From an uncultured Collinsella sp. (GTDB taxonomy: Bacteria > Actinomycetota > Coriobacteriia > Coriobacteriales > Coriobacteriaceae): DNA of 8,025 nucleotides. The translations under genes were made by a program, and so were the position numbers. The stretch lies in the NCBI GenBank assembly GCA_900551185.1, contig URVF01000067.1:1-8025 (forward strand), given 5' to 3'. Position 1 is the stretch's first letter. The number at the start of each line of letters is the position of its first letter. Under the pieces are notes generated by a model. The model was given only the letters and a program-made list of their open reading frames with translations. It did no database searches and was not told where the DNA came from. Of this stretch, positions 5,502 to 8,025 are shown in pieces.

Positions 5502-6515
5502 TTACGCCATCGGGATGCGGTCGTGGTTGACTTGGCTGTAGAACAGGCGCTGGATCTCGGCGGCATCGCGTGACTGGCCGAGTGCCCACATGGTCTTGGC
5601 CACGAGCGTCTCGGTGGTCATGTCGTCGCCGCGCAGAATGCCCGGATGATCGGCGTAAGCACGGCCGACCTCATAAACGCCCAGATCGAGGCCCTCTTCG
5701 GGGACCTGCGTGGTCATAACGACGGTGCGACCCGAATCGACCCAGCGGAAAATTGCCTCTTGGAACGACTCGCCCGACTCACCAAACTCGGGGATACCGC
5801 CAATGCCAAAGGTCTCCAGAATCACGGCGTCGTAGCTATTGGCCAGGGCGTCCAGGATACCCGGGTTCACGCCGGGCGTAAGCTTGAGTACAAATACGCG
5901 CGGGTCGATGCTGTCGTAGAAACGCACCGGGTTTTCGCCCTGATGCGTGCCGTGAAGCCCGTTGCGCACGATGCGGTCATTGCGGATATAGGCGATGGGC
6001 GGATAGTTGACGCTAATGAACGCGTTAAAGCTCATGGTGCGCTGCTTGCGGGCGCGCGTGCCGGCAATGGCGACGCCGCCAAACACAATCGACACATCGT
6101 GCGAATGCTCGTCGAGTGCATAGAGCAGGCTCTGGTACAGGTTGAGCTTGGCGTCGGTAAAGGGGTTGCCCATGGGCTTTTGCGAGCCGGTGAGCACGAT
6201 GGGCTTGGGACTGTCCTGAATCAGATAGGAAAGCGCCGCCGCGGTGTAGCTCATGGTGTCGGTGCCGTGTAGAATCACGAAGCCGTCGTGGTCGGCATAG
6301 CCCTTGACGATGACGTCGCGGATCTGCATCCAGTCACTGGGGCGCATATTGGTGCTGTCGATGTTCATGGGCTGCACCACGTCGAGCTCGCAGAGGCCCG
6401 AGATCTCGGGGACGCTCTGGGCGAGCTCCTCGCCGGTCAGGGCGGGGGAGAGGCCGTTGCCGTCCTCGGTCGATGCGATGGTGCCGCCCGTGGCGATGAG
6501 AAGGATGCGCTTCAT
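5502..6515 (-). CDS. ansA: Type I (cytoplasmic) L-asparaginase
   Basis: The enzyme hydrolyses L-asparagine to aspartate and ammonia. The 337 residues match cytoplasmic type I enzymes (E. coli AnsA 338), and there is no signal peptide. Expected residues are visible. The first catalytic Thr is T12 in ATGGTIAS (8-15). The substrate loop NIDSTNM spans 51-57. The second catalytic group is T85-D86 in ILHGTDTMSYTAAALSY (81-97). The catalytic Lys is K157 in TRARKQRTMSFNAF. LTGSQKPMG (108-116) and LETFGIGGIP (233-242) are further family signatures. ATG at 6515 is chosen because AGGAA lies 7 nt upstream and the family starts at MKRILLIATGGT. An in-frame ATG at 6587 would add 24 unrelated residues, upstream of that ribosome site. 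The gene is transcribed away from guaA. No convincing terminator follows its stop. Confidence 0.96.
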   Translation of the reverse strand: MKRILLIATGGTIASTEDGNGLSPALTGEELAQSVPEISGLCELDVVQPMNIDSTNMRPSDWMQIRDVIVKGYADHDGFVILHGTDTMSYTAAALSYLIQDSPKPIVLTGSQKPMGNPFTDAKLNLYQSLLYALDEHSHDVSIVFGGVAIAGTRARKQRTMSFNAFISVNYPPIAYIRNDRIVRNGLHGTHQGENPVRFYDSIDPRVFVLKLTPGVNPGILDALANSYDAVILETFGIGGIPEFGESGESFQEAIFRWVDSGRTVVMTTQVPEEGLDLGVYEVGRAYADHPGILRGDDMTTETLVAKTMWALGQSRDAAEIQRLFYSQVNHDRIPMA

Positions 6516-6566
6516 GCTGGTATTCCTATCGTATTTGCCGCCGCAGAGGCGGAGTCGTTCGGCAGT

Positions 6567-6594
6567 ATTGTGGCACAGGGCGTCCAATGTTCAA
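6567..6594 (-). promoter_or_regulatory. Likely ansA promoter
   Basis: Read on the - strand, TTGAAC (6594-6589) is a four-of-six -35 and CACAAT (6572-6567) a four-of-six -10, with a 16-nt spacer. Transcription would begin near 6560, giving a leader of about 45 nt before ATG 6515. The -35 overlaps the end of the inverted repeat at 6592-6620. Confidence 0.45.
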
Positions 6595-6620
6595 ACGTAT
6601 TACATCATCTGTAACGTTTG
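6592..6620. promoter_or_regulatory. Operator-like inverted repeat upstream of ansA
   Basis: CAAACG-TA-TTACA (6592-6604) and TGTAACGTTTG (6610-6620) form 11-bp arms around TCATC. The only flaw is a 2-nt insertion (TA, 6598-6599) in the left arm. GTAAC recurs at 6621-6625, just to the right. The repeat overlaps the predicted ansA -35 and lies about 160 bp from the guaA start, so it most likely controls ansA. The binding protein is unknown. Confidence 0.5.
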
Positions 6621-6742
6621 GTAACACTTCAATTGTTGTTAAATAGGGGCCCAGGTCGTGCGTTTGCCGTGCGCTGATGGCTGCGAGGGACGAGAAACCC
6701 CATATAACGTGTACACTATGAAAGTTATTCTCGTTTATTCGC

Positions 6743-6765
6743 GCGGGTGGGCACCGGCTCCCCGC
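6743..6765 (+). repeat. Stem-loop in the guaA leader
   Basis: GCGGG (6743-6747) pairs with CCCGC (6761-6765), and GGGC (6749-6752) with GCTC (6757-6760, one G-U), around an ACCG loop with one bulged T. It ends 7 nt before the GAGGGGG ribosome site of guaA. No aptamer of a known purine riboswitch is recognisable next to it, so it may simply be a leader hairpin. Confidence 0.4.
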
Positions 6766-6782
6766 CAACAAGAGGGGGAACC

Positions 6783-7986
6783 ATGGATCAAAAGGCTTCC
6801 GCAAAGGTCCTCGTACTCGACTTTGGTGCGCAGTACGGTCAGCTCATTGCCCGTCGCGTCCGCGACCTCAACGTGTATTCCGAGATCGTCCCCTGCGACA
6901 TCTCGGCCGACGAGATTCGCGAGATGAACGCCTCTGCGCTCATCCTTTCCGGCGGCCCGGCTTCCGTGTATGCCGAGGACGCTCCGTCTATCGATCCCGC
7001 CATCTTTGACCTGGGCCTTCCCGTCCTGGGCTTTTGCTACGGCCATCAGATCACGGCCGTGACGCTCGGCGGCAAGGTCGGCCACTCCGAGGTGGGCGAG
7101 TACGGCCGCGCCACCATCACGCGCACGGCCGGCGCCAAGCTCTTTAACTCCACGCCTATGGAGCAGACCGTGTGGATGAGCCACCGCGACGCCGTTTCCG
7201 AGGTGCCCGAGGGCTTTACCGTTACCGCCAGCACCGACGTGTGCCCGGTTGCCGCCATGGAGTGCGTCGAGCGCAAGATTTTCACCACTCAGTTCCACCC
7301 CGAGGTCAAGCACTCCGAGTACGGTCAGCAGCTGCTGAGCAATTTCCTGTTTGAGATCTGCGGCCTGGAGCCCAACTGGAGCATGGACAACCTGGTCGAG
7401 ACCATGACGGCCGAGTTCCGCGAGAAGGTCGGCGACGACCGCGTGATTCTGGCCCTGTCCGGTGGCGTCGACTCCTCCGTCGTGGCTGCGCTGGGCGCTC
7501 GCGCCGTGGGCAAGCAGATGACCTGCGTGTTCATCAACCACGGCCTGCTGCGCAAGGGCGAGCCCGAGCAGGTGGAGGAGGTCTTCACCAAGCAGTTTGA
7601 CGTCGACTTTATCCACGTCCACGCCGAGGACCGTTATGCCGAGCTTCTGGCTGGCGTGACCGAGCCCGAGAAGAAGCGCCGCATCATCGGTACGCAGTTC
7701 TGGAAAGAGTTCTTCGCCGTGGCGCAGCAGCTCGAGACCGACGGCAAGCCGGTCAAGTACCTGGCCCAGGGCACCATCTACCCCGACATCATCGAGTCCG
7801 GCGCTCGCAAGACGGGCGGCAAGACGGCCACCATCAAGAGCCATCACAACCTGATCCCGTTCCCCGAGGGCGTGCACTTCGACCTCATCGAGCCGCTCGA
7901 TCACTTCTTTAAGGACGAGGTCCGTGCGCTTGGTCTGGCGCTGGGCCTGCCGGGTCACATCGTGTTCCGTCAGCCTTTCCCGGGCC
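6783..7986 (+). CDS. guaA: GMP synthase (glutamine-hydrolysing), C-terminus cut off
   Basis: GuaA makes GMP from XMP, ATP and glutamine, the last step of guanine nucleotide synthesis, in the cytoplasm. Visible here are 401 residues. The N-terminal class I glutamine amidotransferase domain (about 7-193) has its nucleophile Cys85 in GFCYGHQ and the His172/Glu174 pair in FHPEV. The ATP pyrophosphatase domain has the P-loop SGGVDSS (226-232), then INHGLLRKGE, QGTIYPDIIESG and KTGGKTATIKSHHNL. The frame stops being genomic at 7986, just after the conserved RQPFPGP, because the contig runs into an adapter. The dimerisation domain, about 115 residues of a usual 510-525, is therefore missing. ATG 6783 is chosen from the GAGGGGG site at 6772-6778. 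It is divergent from ansA. No clear promoter can be fixed; TATAAC (6703-6708) and TACACT (6712-6717) are -10 candidates without good -35 partners. Confidence 0.97.
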
Positions 7987-8025
7987 CTGTCTCTTATACA
8001 CATCTGACGCTGCCGACGATCTTAC
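7987..8025 (-). other. Nextera Tn5 adapter and i5 index end (sequencing artefact)
   Basis: CTGTCTCTTATACACATCT (7987-8005) is the mosaic end read from the other strand, followed by GACGCTGCCGACGA (8006-8019), the reverse complement of the read-1 adapter. The last six bases, TCTTAC, read GTAAGA on the - strand, consistent with the end of Nextera i5 index S517 (GCGTAAGA, from memory). This is not genomic sequence. Confidence 0.98.

Noticed and set aside
6516..6587. 24-residue N-terminal extension of the asparaginase from ATG 6587
   Set aside because: The extension resembles nothing in the family, covers the leader and predicted -10, and ATG 6515 has its own AGGAA site.
6516..6782. Guanine riboswitch upstream of guaA
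   Set aside because: No recognisable purine aptamer core is visible; only a simple hairpin at 6743-6765.
6735..8003. Open frame of 422 codons on the - strand
   Set aside because: It starts in the 3' adapter (MCIRDR) and is antisense to guaA, whose + strand frame carries every expected motif.
1..8025. CRISPR array, tRNA, rRNA, integrase or transposase
   Set aside because: No regularly spaced repeats, tRNA-like folds, rRNA sequence or recombinase motifs were seen on either strand.

Overview
The window is an assembled contig of a high-GC bacterium. Genes are tightly packed, with Shine-Dalgarno-led starts. The proteins (glycerol dehydrogenase, a polyferredoxin, YchF, a type I asparaginase, GMP synthase) look like those of a gut Coriobacteriia member, most likely Collinsella. 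That assignment comes from remembered protein resemblance and base composition, not from a search. Both ends are artificial: positions 1-36 and 7987-8025 are Illumina Nextera (Tn5) adapter plus the end of an i5 index. The genes touching the ends (gldA, guaA) are therefore cut by library construction, not by biology.

Layout. 37-875 (+) is the C-terminal three quarters of glycerol dehydrogenase, closed by a strong intrinsic terminator. 989-1495 (+) is an internally deleted second copy of the same family that has lost all metal ligands. 1647-2900 (+) is a four-cluster [4Fe-4S] polyferredoxin with a charged coiled-coil tail. 3015-4091 (+) is the ribosome-associated P-loop ATPase YchF, followed 11 nt later by a three-helix membrane protein with a DUF1648-type motif (4103-4486). 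These two form a short operon that ends in a long GAAA-loop terminator lying inside the 3' end of the convergent gene.

4496-4885 (-) is an unrecognised 129-residue protein with a good ribosome binding site. It is divergent from a 72-residue XRE-family regulator (4962-5180, +), and a perfect 24-bp palindrome that could be the operator of both sits between them. This pair is the best candidate here for an undescribed regulatory module. The roughly 320-bp gap after it holds a 244-bp element bounded by inverted repeats. The repeats diverge in a pattern that suggests past or present peptide coding, and the element's core is AT-rich.

5502-6515 (-) is cytoplasmic L-asparaginase I, with an operator-like inverted repeat over its likely -35 region. 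6783-7986 (+) is GMP synthase, divergent from it and cut by the 3' adapter. Apart from the ychF operon and the XRE module, the genes look independently transcribed: core nucleotide, nitrogen and redox metabolism with small accessory pieces in between.
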